This document shows positions 16,766 through 25,056 of a DNA stretch of 64,000 bases, in pieces. Source of the DNA: an uncultured Lentisphaerota bacterium (lineage in GTDB: Bacteria > Verrucomicrobiota > Kiritimatiellia > CAIQIC01). Numbering within the stretch: the stretch's first letter is position 1; the number at the start of each line of letters is the position of its first letter. Below the pieces are notes generated by a model that had not been told where the DNA came from, ran no database searches, and saw only the letters and a program-made list of their open reading frames with translations. The stretch is from the NCBI GenBank assembly GCA_903896925.1, contig CAITZM010000020.1, positions 62,001 through 126,000 of the forward strand, written 5' to 3'. Position numbers and translations under genes: made by a program.

Positions 16766-17167
16766 GGCCAGCGCCCGGCATATATTTTCCGACGTAGTAC
16801 CAAAACTCTCCCTGCCTGCTGATCGTGACTTCCTTGAAACTGCACGGTTCGGCGTCCAGCCTTTGGGGGCAACATGTATAGGTAGCGCGGGTGGTAGGGC
16901 GACGCCTCTGGCGGAGCTGCCCACCGTAGCGGGGCGTATGCCTACCGACGGCGACCACAGGTCGCCGCCACAGAAGACGGCCCGGCTGGACCCTTCGACA
17001 GGCTCAGGGCAGGTATGCTCACCATGGGCGCCTCGCCCTGTTCCAAAGAACCAAGCGGGCTGTGCCGAAATATGCACTCGCAACATCACCGCTTCCGGCA
17101 AGCGGCATGAACGCGCCGCAGCTCCCTGTTTCTGGGGCAAAATCCGGGGCAGGGAAGCAGGGCACCC
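16766..17167. other. 402-bp gene-free region with small palindromes
   Basis: No gene is recognised between convergent alr and the radical SAM gene. It contains the hairpin CGGCGACC-ACA-GGTCGCCG (16949-16967), a GC-rich stretch near 16885-16925 (GGGCGACGCCTCTGGCGG), and the 19-nt palindromic motif CCCTTCGACAGGCTCAGGG at 16991-17009. None has a T-run that would make it a clear terminator. Confidence 0.55.
16991..17009. repeat. CCCTTCGACAGGCTCAGGG dispersed palindrome
   Basis: A 19-nt near-palindrome. Split or degenerate relatives occur in this window at 2029-2063 and 2140-2155. Short repeats of this form are scattered through many bacterial genomes in my recollection; its role is unknown. Confidence 0.55.
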
Positions 17168-18259
17168 TCAAGCTTCGGCGAAGCGGGCGATATCCACCGG
17201 CAGGCAGGCGCCGGAGCCGCCGCCGGGGCGGTCTTCGAACACGCCGGAGATCGGGGTCTGGCAGAAATGGCAGCGGCCGCCAGCGAGGTGCCAGGCGGTG
17301 ATTTCGTAGCCGTCGCGCGCGATGACAACCTGGCCACAGACGGGGCAACTGGTGGCGGCGCCCACCGGGTCGCGGACGTTGCCGGTGTACACGTAGCGCA
17401 GGCCGTTCTTCAGCGCGATCCGCCGGGCGCGCGTCAGCGTCGCCGGCGGCGTGGGCGGTCGGTCGGTCAGCTGCCACGCGGGGTAAAACGCGCTGAAATG
17501 CAACGGCACATGTACGCCGAGTTCGCGGGCGACCCAGCGGGTGAGCGCCTCGAGTTCGGCGTCCGAATCGTTGGCCCCGGGGATCAGCAGGGTGGTGATT
17601 TCCAGCCAGGTGGCCGTCTCGCGGGCGATATAGGTGAGGGTGTCGAGTACCGGCTGCAGGTGGGCGCCGCAGTATTGTTGATAGAACTCGTCGGTGAAGG
17701 CCTTGAGGTCCACGTTGGCCGCGTCCATGTGCGCGTAGAAGTCGCGGCGCGGTCCGGCGTTCATGTAGCCGGCGGTGACGGCGACCGTCTTGACGCCGGC
17801 GGCGTGGCAGGCCTGGGCGGCATCCATGGCGTACTCGAGAAAGACGACGGGATCGTTGTAGGTGAACGCGACGCTCCGGCAGCCGAGGGCCTGCGCGGCC
17901 CGCGCGATGGCCGCGGGCGCGGCCTCGTCGCTCAGCGTGTCGGTCTGGCGCGAGCGGCTGATGTGCCAGTTCTGGCAGAACCGGCAGGTCAGATTGCAGC
18001 CGGCGGTGCCGAACGACAGAATGCTGCTGCCGGGCAGAAAGTGATGGAGCGGTTTCTTTTCGATGGGGTCCACGCAGAAGCCGCTCGAGCGCCCGTAGGT
18101 GGTCAGCACGATCTGCCCGGCCTGCGCGGCGCGGACGAAGCACACGCCGCGCTGACCGTCTTTTAACTCGCACTGCCGCGGACAGACGGTGCACTGCACT
18201 CGACCCTCAGGCAAGGGCTGCCAGTATTGGGTCGGCGTGCTGGAGAGTGGTGCGCTCAT
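17168..18259 (-). CDS. amrS: AmmeMemoRadiSam-type radical SAM enzyme
   Basis: A 363-residue radical SAM protein. The cluster motif C-x3-C-x2-C is in FGTAGCNLTCRFCQNWHIS (about residues 84-102). Other cysteines are at the N-terminus (CTVCPRQCEL, about 23-32, and GVCFVR) and at the C-terminus (CPVCGQ and CHFCQTPISGVF), which may bind zinc or a further cluster. This arrangement is that of the PflA-like enzyme of the AmmeMemoRadiSam system, usually found with AmmeMemoRadiSam A and Memo proteins. Neither partner is in the window; the neighbours are a zinc-ribbon protein and a prepilin-like protein. Substrate unknown. Confidence 0.85.
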   Translation of the reverse strand: MSAPLSSTPTQYWQPLPEGRVQCTVCPRQCELKDGQRGVCFVRAAQAGQIVLTTYGRSSGFCVDPIEKKPLHHFLPGSSILSFGTAGCNLTCRFCQNWHISRSRQTDTLSDEAAPAAIARAAQALGCRSVAFTYNDPVVFLEYAMDAAQACHAAGVKTVAVTAGYMNAGPRRDFYAHMDAANVDLKAFTDEFYQQYCGAHLQPVLDTLTYIARETATWLEITTLLIPGANDSDAELEALTRWVARELGVHVPLHFSAFYPAWQLTDRPPTPPATLTRARRIALKNGLRYVYTGNVRDPVGAATSCPVCGQVVIARDGYEITAWHLAGGRCHFCQTPISGVFEDRPGGGSGACLPVDIARFAEA

Positions 18260-18314
18260 GGCGGCACAATCTACAGCCGGGACGAGGCTGAAGCAATGCG
18301 GGGCTGCGGTCCGT

Positions 18315-18674
18315 TCAACGCGCCGGGGGCAGACCGCGCTCGGGGGTGGCGCGCTTGACGATGCTGGCCGGATTCATATCGCCTTTGCGGAAATCGGCCT
18401 CGTCGGTGCTGAAGGCGCCGAACGGCTGGCGGCATTTCGGGCAGGTGGCTTTGCCCTGGGTGGCGGGGGTCGGCGTCACATCCTTCCACATCTCCCCGAA
18501 TTCCGGTGGGGTCAGGCCGAAGGCATGGCCGCACTTTTCGCAACGGAAGTAAACGGCCCGTTTGAGACGCTCATTGGCCGTGGGCAGGCTGGTGCCGGAA
18601 AAACGCGGCAACCAGACCACGGCGCCGGCGCCGAGCGCCACGGCAAAGAGCAACCACAAGCTGGCTCGTTTCAT
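18315..18674 (-). CDS. Small anchored protein with a zinc-ribbon motif
   Basis: A 119-residue protein with an N-terminal membrane segment (LWLLFAVALGAGAVVWL, about residues 6-22) and a small soluble part with two CxxC pairs, CEKC (45-48) and CPKC (78-81), which should bind zinc. I do not recognise a named family. It lies 12 nt downstream of the prepilin-like gene on the same strand, so the two are likely co-transcribed and may work together at the envelope; this is inference from position. Confidence 0.6.
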   Translation of the reverse strand: MKRASLWLLFAVALGAGAVVWLPRFSGTSLPTANERLKRAVYFRCEKCGHAFGLTPPEFGEMWKDVTPTPATQGKATCPKCRQPFGAFSTDEADFRKGDMNPASIVKRATPERGLPPAR

Positions 18675-18686
18675 GTTGTCGTCCCG

Positions 18687-19370
18687 TTATTTTGGCCACA
18701 TACGGTCCGTGACCCATTGCAGGTCTGCATTGTTTTTACCGCCGGCGCCGTGGCCTGTGATGCCGTACGTATCAGCCGAAACATAGGTGCGGTATTCCAT
18801 GTGGCCGTCGGCGAACGAAAAGTTATCCCCGTTCAGGTGGTTCACCGCCACGTAGTCGATCCAGGAGCCGCTGTTCGCGATGAACGAGCCCATGAGGTAG
18901 CCGCGCAGATCGCATTCCTCGATGAAGACCGTGGTTCGGGCCGGGTTGCGGATGCCGGTAAACGTCCGCGTGCCGGACGACGCCCACTCGCCGTTCAGAT
19001 AGCCATTGATGGAAAAGGAGCGATAGAGGTGCAGGAGCGAGGAGGGGCAGCGGTAGGGGCGGATGTCCTTGATGTACTCGTAGAGGACGCCATTCGTGAT
19101 GGCGGCGACCGTGTTCCCGTCGAGCACCCAGGCGTTGAGGGTGGTATTGGCGGAGGCCAGGTCGCCATTGCGGCCCTGGGCGTAGTTGAGGTAGGCGGCT
19201 TGCAGGTTCCGCATGTTGTTCATGCACTGGACCCGCTTCGCGCGCTGGAACACGCGGCCGGTGGAGGGCAGCAGCAGGCTCATCAAGATCGCGATGATGG
19301 AAATAACCACCAGCAATTCGATCAGGGTGAACCCCGTTTTCAGACGCGGCTTCAACATGGTTCCGGTCAT
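18687..19370 (-). CDS. Type II secretion/prepilin-like protein with H-x9-DG motif
   Basis: A 227-residue protein with the prepilin cleavage/methylation signature KTGFTLIELLVVISIIAILM (residues about 12-31): processing after Gly14 would leave a methylated Phe, and the following hydrophobic stretch forms the pilin helix. The C-terminal part has HLNGDNFSFADGHMEY, the H-x9-DG signature of the very large pseudopilin-like family of Planctomycetes, Verrucomicrobia and Lentisphaerae. Such genomes carry dozens to hundreds of these secreted proteins; their individual roles are unknown. This one supports placing the organism in the PVC group. Confidence 0.9.
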   Translation of the reverse strand: MTGTMLKPRLKTGFTLIELLVVISIIAILMSLLLPSTGRVFQRAKRVQCMNNMRNLQAAYLNYAQGRNGDLASANTTLNAWVLDGNTVAAITNGVLYEYIKDIRPYRCPSSLLHLYRSFSINGYLNGEWASSGTRTFTGIRNPARTTVFIEECDLRGYLMGSFIANSGSWIDYVAVNHLNGDNFSFADGHMEYRTYVSADTYGITGHGAGGKNNADLQWVTDRMWPK

Positions 19371-19573
19371 TATCAGATCCTCTTCCCCGCCCGCACGCCG
19401 CCAGCTTAGCGGCCCCCTCCGGTCTTGTCACGCCCGATGTCCGCGCCGTCATTCCGCCATTGACACATCCGGCGCTGCTCGGCACAGTTGATCCGTACTT
19501 TGACCGGAGCCGACGGAGCCTTGGCGTGGACCGTGGCCCGGATGCAACCGTCCGGAACATAGAACAGCACCGT

Positions 19574-19978
19574 ATGAACTTCGAACACATCGGCTTGAAT
19601 GTGGCGGCGCCCCTCGCGGCGGCCGACTGGTACGCCCGACACCTGAGCCTCACGATTGTCAAACGCCAGGAGCAGGCGCCCTATACCGTCTTCCTCGCCG
19701 ACAGCGATGGCACCATGCTGGTGGAGTTCTATTGCAATCCGCCGGACCAGGTCCCGCCCTATGCGTCAATGCCGCCGCTGCTGCTGCATCTGGCGTTCGT
19801 CTCCGCCGATCCTGCGCAGGACAAGGACCGCCTGATCCGCGCCGGCGCGACGTTCGTCGAGGACCTCTACCTGAACGACGGCACCTGCCTCGTCATGCTC
19901 CGAGACCCGTGGGGGCTGGCCCTGCAACTCTGCCGACGCGGCGCACCCCTGCGCCGGACGCTCTCCGCCCACGATTGA
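19574..19978 (+). CDS. VOC (glyoxalase/dioxygenase-like) superfamily protein
   Basis: A 134-residue protein with one vicinal-oxygen-chelate fold: MNFEHIGLNVAAPLAAADWYARHLSL carries the first metal-ligand position (H5), YTVFLADSDGTMLVEFYC the second (Glu), then HLAFVSADPAQDKDRLIRAGATF with another His, and LRDPWGLALQLCRR at the end. These are metal-binding half-barrels found in glyoxalases, extradiol dioxygenases and resistance proteins; the substrate cannot be told. The start at 19574 agrees with the fold; the frame is open further upstream without family resemblance. It stands before the sugar-transporter gene, 200 bp away. Confidence 0.8.
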   Translation: MNFEHIGLNVAAPLAAADWYARHLSLTIVKRQEQAPYTVFLADSDGTMLVEFYCNPPDQVPPYASMPPLLLHLAFVSADPAQDKDRLIRAGATFVEDLYLNDGTCLVMLRDPWGLALQLCRRGAPLRRTLSAHD

Positions 19979-20178
19979 CGCCCGGCGGTTCCCCGGGCGC
20001 GGCTTTTCCTCGGGATGCGGTTTCAATAGCAGGACAGCAAGCGGGCCTGGCGATGCCGGCCGGTCAGGTCAAGGCTGAACTGGCGCGCGGTGTGCAAACG
20101 GCTTGCCTTGCAGGGGGCGGTCACGCTACAAACGCGCGTCCCGTGTGGGGCGGAACAGCAACCCTAGGAGCAACTGCG

Positions 20179-21324
20179 ATGAAAACGTTACCGATCTTCC
20201 TGGCCTTCCTTGTGATGGGCGTGGCCGATGCCATGGGCCCGATGTCCGACGCCGTGAAGACCCATTACCAGCTCAGCAACACGATGGCCACGCTGCTGTC
20301 GTTCTTCGTGTTCATCGCCTTCGCGGCCTTCAGCGTGCCGGGCGGCCTGCTCGCCGGGCGTATCGGCAAGAAGAAGCTGCTGCTGCTCGGCCTCGGCCTC
20401 AACGCGGGCGCCATGCTGCTGCCGAGCCTGATGGAGCCGGGTTTTGCGACGCTGCTCGCCTGCATCTTCGTGCTGGGCATCGGCACCACGCTCCTGCAGG
20501 TCGCCGGCAACCCGATCATGCGCGACGTGAGCCCGGCCGGCGCCTACAGCCGCAACCTCTCCTTCGCCCAGGGCATCAAAGGCATCGGGAGCACGGCCTC
20601 GACCTATCTCGTCGGCGCGATCAGCGCGATCGCCCTGTTCCAGAGCATGGGCTGGCGCGGACCCTTCCCGATCTTCTGCGCGCTCATGGCCGTCACCTTT
20701 GTGGGCGTCATGATGATCAAGGTCGACGAGACCAAGGCCGACACCCCGCCCAGCATCGGTTCCAGCCTCGGGCTGCTCAAGGAGCCGGTGTTCGCCCTGG
20801 CCGTGCTCGGCATCTTCCTCTACGTCGGCGCCGAGGTCTGCATGGCCCGGTTCCTCCTGCCGCTGCTGAAGGAAATCGGTTTGGAAGAGGCCGCGGCGAA
20901 CAAGTTCGGCCCGACCATGTTCTTCGGCATCCTGACTGTCGGCCGCATTGTCGGCGGCCTGGTGGTCTCGGTGATGACCCCGCGCAATTTCTTCCGCCTC
21001 TCCGCCCTGCTCGGCGTGATCGGCGCCGGCCTGCTGGCGACCGGTTCGAAGCAGCTCGCGATCGTCGGTGTCATCGCCGCCGGCTTCGGCTTCGCGAACA
21101 TCTGGCCGATGCTCTTCTCCATCACCGTCGAGGAGAAGCCCGAGCGCGCCAGCGAGCTCAGCGGCCTGATGTGCATGGCCATCTCCGGCGGCGCGATCGT
21201 CCCGCTGCTGATGGGCCAGATGGTGGATATGAAACTCGGCGCGCTGGCTTTCGTCGTCCCCGCGGCCTGTTTCGCCTACCTGCTGCTGATCTCCCTCAAG
21301 GGCGGCAAGAAGGCCACGGCCTAA
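20179..21324 (+). CDS. MFS transporter, FucP/GluP-like sugar permease
   Basis: A 381-residue membrane protein with about 12 predicted helices. GGLLAGRIGKKKLLLLGL (about residues 55-72) is the MFS loop 2-3 motif, and the order of helices plus the asparagine/proline-rich segment LQVAGNPIMRDVSP (about 111-124) resembles the fucose/glucose-galactose proton symporters. The start at 20179 follows AGGAG. The next gene, 49 bp downstream, is a ROK sugar kinase, and together they would import and phosphorylate a hexose. The precise sugar is not readable. Confidence 0.85.
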   Translation: MKTLPIFLAFLVMGVADAMGPMSDAVKTHYQLSNTMATLLSFFVFIAFAAFSVPGGLLAGRIGKKKLLLLGLGLNAGAMLLPSLMEPGFATLLACIFVLGIGTTLLQVAGNPIMRDVSPAGAYSRNLSFAQGIKGIGSTASTYLVGAISAIALFQSMGWRGPFPIFCALMAVTFVGVMMIKVDETKADTPPSIGSSLGLLKEPVFALAVLGIFLYVGAEVCMARFLLPLLKEIGLEEAAANKFGPTMFFGILTVGRIVGGLVVSVMTPRNFFRLSALLGVIGAGLLATGSKQLAIVGVIAAGFGFANIWPMLFSITVEEKPERASELSGLMCMAISGGAIVPLLMGQMVDMKLGALAFVVPAACFAYLLLISLKGGKKATA

Positions 21325-21325
21325 G

Positions 21326-21360
21326 CGAACACCGAACACCGAACATCCAACATCGAACGG
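21326..21360. repeat. Five tandem heptamers between the transporter and ROK genes
   Basis: CGAACAC, CGAACAC, CGAACAT, CCAACAT, CGAACGG in a row, immediately after the transporter stop codon. A short degenerate microsatellite just ahead of the ROK ribosome-binding site. Confidence 0.65.
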
Positions 21361-21373
21361 AAGTGGATGAAAT

Positions 21374-22477
21374 ATGAAGCTGAACACCGCGACCGATAAT
21401 CGCATCGTGATGACGCTCGACGCGGGCGGGACGAACCTCAAGTTCTCCGCCATCGCCGGCGACAAGCTGTTGATGGACTACATCTATGTCCCGACCGAGG
21501 CCGACAACCTGGAGCGCTGCCTGGGCAACATCGTCAAGGGCTTCGAGCAGGTGAAGGCCAAGCTGCCCGCGCCGCCGGTCGCCATCAGCTTCGCGTTCCC
21601 CGGCCCGGCGGACTATCCCGCCGGCATCATCGGCGATCTGCCGAACCTGCCCGCCTTCCGCGGCGGCATCGCGCTCGGCCCGATGCTGGAGGATAAGTTC
21701 AAGATCCCGGTCTTCATCAACAATGACGGCGATCTTTTTGTCTACGGCGAAGCCATCGCCGGTTATCTGCCCACCGTCAACGCTGCCCTCGAAAAGGCCG
21801 GCAGCCCGAAGCGCTACAAGAACCTGTTCGGCGTCACGCTGGGCACCGGCTTCGGCGCCGGCATCGTGCGCGATGGCGTCCTCTTTCTGGGCGACAACAT
21901 CTGCGCCGGCGAGGGCTGGCTGCTGCGCAACAAGCTCGATGCGAACGCCAACGCCGAGGAAGGCTGCAGCATCCGCGCCGTCCGCCGCGTCTTCGCCGCC
22001 AAGACCGGCATCGCCTTCGAGCAGGCGCCCGAGCCCAAGGTGATCTTCGACATCGGCATGGGCAAGGCGCCCGGCAACCAGGCCGCCGCGGTGGAAGCCT
22101 TCCGCCAGCTCGGCGATGTAGCCGGCGACGCGATTGCCCAGGCGATCACGCTCCTCGATGCCCTCGTCGTCGTCGGTGGTGGCGTCTCCGGCGCCAGCCC
22201 GCTGTTCCTGCAGCCGCTGGTGGACGCGATGAACGACGTCTATCACAAGCCCGAGGGCGATCTGCGCCGGCTCGTGCAGCAGGCCTTCAACTTCGAAGAT
22301 CCCGCGCAGCGCGCCGCCTTCCTCAAGGGCGACAAGCGCATCATCACGATCCCCGGCACCAGCCGCCAGATCGCCTACGACCCCATGCCGCGCACCGCGG
22401 TCGGCATGTCGCGCCTCGGCACCAGCGAGGCCGTCGCCATCGGCGCCTACGCCTTTGCCCTGGCCAAGCTCGGCTGA
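21374..22477 (+). CDS. ROK-family sugar kinase (glucokinase/fructokinase type)
   Basis: A 367-residue ROK protein. The ATP phosphate loop is MTLDAGGTNLKFSAI (about residues 13-27), the substrate region includes AFPGPADYP and PVFINNDGDLFVYGEA with the catalytic Asp (about residue 119), followed by GVTLGTGFGAGIV. The zinc-binding CxCGxxGC motif typical of classical ROK regulators is not evident, and there is no helix-turn-helix, so it is a kinase and not a repressor. It pairs with the MFS transporter upstream. A longer than usual C-terminal region is present (family about 300-330). Confidence 0.88.
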   Translation: MKLNTATDNRIVMTLDAGGTNLKFSAIAGDKLLMDYIYVPTEADNLERCLGNIVKGFEQVKAKLPAPPVAISFAFPGPADYPAGIIGDLPNLPAFRGGIALGPMLEDKFKIPVFINNDGDLFVYGEAIAGYLPTVNAALEKAGSPKRYKNLFGVTLGTGFGAGIVRDGVLFLGDNICAGEGWLLRNKLDANANAEEGCSIRAVRRVFAAKTGIAFEQAPEPKVIFDIGMGKAPGNQAAAVEAFRQLGDVAGDAIAQAITLLDALVVVGGGVSGASPLFLQPLVDAMNDVYHKPEGDLRRLVQQAFNFEDPAQRAAFLKGDKRIITIPGTSRQIAYDPMPRTAVGMSRLGTSEAVAIGAYAFALAKLG

Positions 22478-22483
22478 TTTCGC

Positions 22484-22554
22484 AGGGGCGCAGTCTTGCT
22501 GCGCCCGATGTGTGCTGCCTTCCGAACGAACGGGCACAGCAAGACTGTGCCCCT
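22484..22554. repeat. Inverted pair of the GGGGCGCAG family
   Basis: A 24-nt left arm (22484-22507, AGGGGCGCAGTCTTGC...) and a 24-nt right arm (22531-22554) are reverse complements except for 2 positions. Each arm is itself partly palindromic. The family recurs at 29592-29665. Confidence 0.8.
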
Positions 22555-22662
22555 ACAGAGCAAACGGATCAAGTGAGGAAGGCCGGAACGGAAAGTTCCC
22601 TTTTCTGCCTTCTCTTGTGGGCGGGGCTTCCAGCCCCGCGAGCCCCTGCCACACACCTTTGT

Positions 22663-22845
22663 CGCCGCGCTCGTGAATACGCGGCGAACCAAGCCGGCCG
22701 CGCTCGTGAGAACGCGAAGCACTAGCCCTGCCTCATTCTGTCGAACGCGGCTGCCGGGCAGCGAGCGCGCAACACAGATCCCGCCAGTTTTCCATCCCAT
22801 GCTGTCATGTGTGATGCGTTGTAGCCGCACTCGTGAGAGTGCGGC
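22663..22845. repeat. Three copies of a GCCGC-CTCGTGA hairpin
   Basis: Copies at 22663-22686 (CGCCGCGCTCGTGAATACG then CGGCG), 22697-22716 (GCCGCGCTCGTGAGAACGCG) and 22824-22845 (arms GCCGCACTC and GAGTGCGGC around GTGA). All share CTCGTGA in the loop region; in the third copy the arms are a perfect 9-bp match. Confidence 0.75.
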
Positions 22846-22956
22846 CCACCGCCACCTCAGCCATGCCGTTGCTCCGTTCATGCGCTGTTGGCTGTTCGCT
22901 GTGCTCCCTTCCAATGCCTTGCAACTCGCACCAAGAATCATGGGAAGGCTGTCTGG

Positions 22957-23086
22957 CTAGCTGGGAGGGGCGGTGTCCTCACCGCCCCGCAGGGTGGAAC
23001 TGACATGCCGTGGCCTCAGAACTGGATGCCGCGCCCACACCTGACGGTTCCTCTGCGGCGGCAGGAATGCCGCCGCTCCCAGCTAG
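22957..23086 (-). mobile_element. MITE-like element, copy 1
   Basis: A 130-bp block bounded by perfect 11-bp terminal inverted repeats CTAGCTGGGAG (22957-22967) and CTCCCAGCTAG (23076-23086). Subterminal hairpins are GGGGCGGTG/CACCGCCCC and GCGGCGGCA/TGCCGCCGC. Its reverse complement matches the element at 30440-30599 in order and sequence of blocks. No open frame, so it would depend on a transposase elsewhere. No target duplication is obvious. Confidence 0.7.
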
Positions 23087-23191
23087 TTTCCCCTGGGCCT
23101 ACACACCGCACAGAAGAAGGCTTTCTCCGTGCACTATTTCGATGCTGTGGGGGCAGGGCCAAGCTGGCGCCAGCCGCCACTTCAATTTCGG

Positions 23192-23275
23192 TTTTCAGGG
23201 GGCATGGGAAAAAAGAGTCGCACATGCTGCCAAGGTTTGGAAACATGCGCGCCAGTTTTTCACGAAAGGCTGGGC
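23192..23275. repeat. Three phased palindromes upstream of the secreted propeller-like protein gene
   Basis: Units at about 23192-23212 (TTTTCAGGGGGCATGGGAAA), 23226-23243 (GCTGCC AAGGTT TGGAAA) and 23257-23275 (TTTTCACGAAAGGCTGGGC). Centres near 23202, 23234.5 and 23266, about 32 bp apart; the third touches the ATG region of the gene that follows. Confidence 0.6.
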
Positions 23276-23276
23276 C

Positions 23277-24929
23277 ATGAAAGGGCAGTTTGTTGCCGGT
23301 CTGTTGTTGCTCGGTGGTCTCGCCGTGCAGGGCGCGGAAGCGGTCCCGGCGTCCGCGCCGGCGTTGCAGCTTTCGGATAAATTTCCGCGCATCAAGGCGC
23401 CGGGCACGGGCCGGCTCGCGGTGCAGCTGACGGCGGGCGGCGAAGCCAATTATCCGCTCTACTATTTCATTCCGTCCATCAGCCGCGACGGGAAATATCT
23501 AGTCCATCACCGCTACGCCAACAAGATGGTCCAGCTCTGGCGGCTGAACCTCCAGACGGCCGAGCTGGTCCAATTGACGCACGCGAACGGCACGAATACC
23601 GACTGGCATCCGTGGAGCAGCGAGCGCGGGCTGGGCGGCGTCATGGATTACCGCAGCACGCTCAATGTCGCCCGCAACCTCGTCATCTATTTCGATCGCA
23701 ACCAGGCGCGCGGCGTGGATCTGGAGACGCTGAAGGACGAGCCGCTGTTCACGCTGCCGCCCGACCGCGAGGCGATCGGACAGAACACCACGACGCCCGA
23801 CGGGCAGTGGTTCGTTTATATCGACGCGCCGGCCGGCGCGCAAAATCCCAGGTCGTGTCAGGGCGCGAAGCTGATGGCCTTCAACCTCGACAAGCACGCG
23901 CAGAAAATGCTGTTCATGATCGATAACGCCATCCATCACGCGCTGACCTACGACGCCACGCATTTCATCGTCAACCATCCGCCGGGTCACAACGGCATCA
24001 TCTGGACGGACCTCACGGGCGGGCGCTGGAGCGAACTGCGCGAGGGCGACCCGGGCGCGCAGGGGCACTCGTGCCATCAGCTGCCGACCGTGCAGGGCAT
24101 CAGCTACGAGGTGTTTGGCGCGGGCCCGTGCGCCATCAGCGGCCTCTACGATCCGTTCACGCGCCGGCGCTTCGAATTCAATCTGCCGCCGCAGTTTGCC
24201 TACACGCACACCGGTTGGGATCGCACCGGACGGCTCTGGTTCTGGGAGACCACCGGCAAGGCCGGGCACAGCCTCTGGTATCTCGAAAAAATGGACCGCG
24301 CCACCGGTGGCGTGTTCAAGCCGCTCACCGGCCACTGGCCGCTTGCCGCGAGCGGACAGCGCGGACATTTTCACCCGCAGCTCACGCCCGACCGCCGCTG
24401 GGTCCAGATGACCGGCGGCGACGAACAGCGGCGCGCCCAAATTTTCCTGCTCGATGCTTCTGATCTGCCCGACACCGCCGGCATCTCGCAGGACCTGCTC
24501 TCCGCGACCGGCGCGAACGATGTCCACGTGCCCGGTCAGCTCATCGCTGCACCGGAGACGCCCGCGCGCCGCGTCAGGCTGGGCGGCGACGCGCTTGCCG
24601 AAATGGTGTTCGACGACGCCAGCCAAGCCTATCGCGGCACGCCCTATATTTTCCTCGGCGATGAAACCATCCAGCAGAAATTCCTGGTGGCGCCCAAGCC
24701 CGATCAGCAGATCGCGTTGCTGTGGGGCGCGAAAAACGACCAGCGCACGGCGACGCTGAAAATCAACGGCACAGCGGTGGAAGTGGCCGGCGGTGGCTAC
24801 GACGGTTTCCGCTGGCTTGTCGTGCCCGTACCCGCCGGCGTGACCGGTTCCGCGTATGACCTCACGCTGGAAAAAGCCGCGCACGGCAAAGCCGCCTTCG
24901 TCGCCGCGCTGCGGGTGACGGGGAAATAA
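23277..24929 (+). CDS. Secreted beta-propeller protein, oligogalacturonate-lyase-like
   Basis: A 550-residue protein with a signal peptide (MKGQFVAGLLLLGGLAVQGAEA). The body shows repeated TolB/PL22-like propeller strands: SISRDGKYLVHHRYANK, TTTPDGQWFVYIDAP and HFHPQLTPDRRWVQMTGGDEQ, with histidine-rich segments (AIHHALTYD, GHSCHQL, HPQ) like the metal and substrate site of oligogalacturonate lyases. The last 130 residues form a separate beta domain. Together with the following DUF4038 protein, it suggests degradation of a plant or algal polysaccharide. Lyase activity is inference; a periplasmic sugar-binding propeller is the alternative. The start at 23277 is chosen because it begins the signal peptide. 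Confidence 0.75.
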   Translation: MKGQFVAGLLLLGGLAVQGAEAVPASAPALQLSDKFPRIKAPGTGRLAVQLTAGGEANYPLYYFIPSISRDGKYLVHHRYANKMVQLWRLNLQTAELVQLTHANGTNTDWHPWSSERGLGGVMDYRSTLNVARNLVIYFDRNQARGVDLETLKDEPLFTLPPDREAIGQNTTTPDGQWFVYIDAPAGAQNPRSCQGAKLMAFNLDKHAQKMLFMIDNAIHHALTYDATHFIVNHPPGHNGIIWTDLTGGRWSELREGDPGAQGHSCHQLPTVQGISYEVFGAGPCAISGLYDPFTRRRFEFNLPPQFAYTHTGWDRTGRLWFWETTGKAGHSLWYLEKMDRATGGVFKPLTGHWPLAASGQRGHFHPQLTPDRRWVQMTGGDEQRRAQIFLLDASDLPDTAGISQDLLSATGANDVHVPGQLIAAPETPARRVRLGGDALAEMVFDDASQAYRGTPYIFLGDETIQQKFLVAPKPDQQIALLWGAKNDQRTATLKINGTAVEVAGGGYDGFRWLVVPVPAGVTGSAYDLTLEKAAHGKAAFVAALRVTGK

Positions 24930-25056
24930 AGTCAGCTCGGGGAACCGCTTCCTGCCCTGAACCCTCCGGCGGTGGCGCACAGGGTCGGGACCGGCGCCCG
25001 TGCGTGCTCTCAGTTCACGCTTCCGGCGGACGCCCGCGTCGATTAAAGTCGCGGCC

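Larger units (their letters stand above)
22478..23276. other. 800-bp repeat nest without genes
   Basis: Between the ROK gene and the next secreted protein almost everything is repetitive: a GGGGCGCAG-family inverted pair (22484-22554), a GGGCGGGGCTTCCAGCCCCGC hairpin-type stretch near 22618-22645, three CTCGTGA hairpins (22663-22845), a 130-bp element with terminal inverted repeats (22957-23086) and three phased palindromes (23192-23275). No protein-coding signal with family resemblance is visible. Confidence 0.7.

Noticed and set aside
14417..17140. Long minus-strand open frame opposite gmhA-PfkB-alr
   Set aside because: Same reason: the plus-strand genes are intact and recognisable, and the antisense product has no family resemblance.
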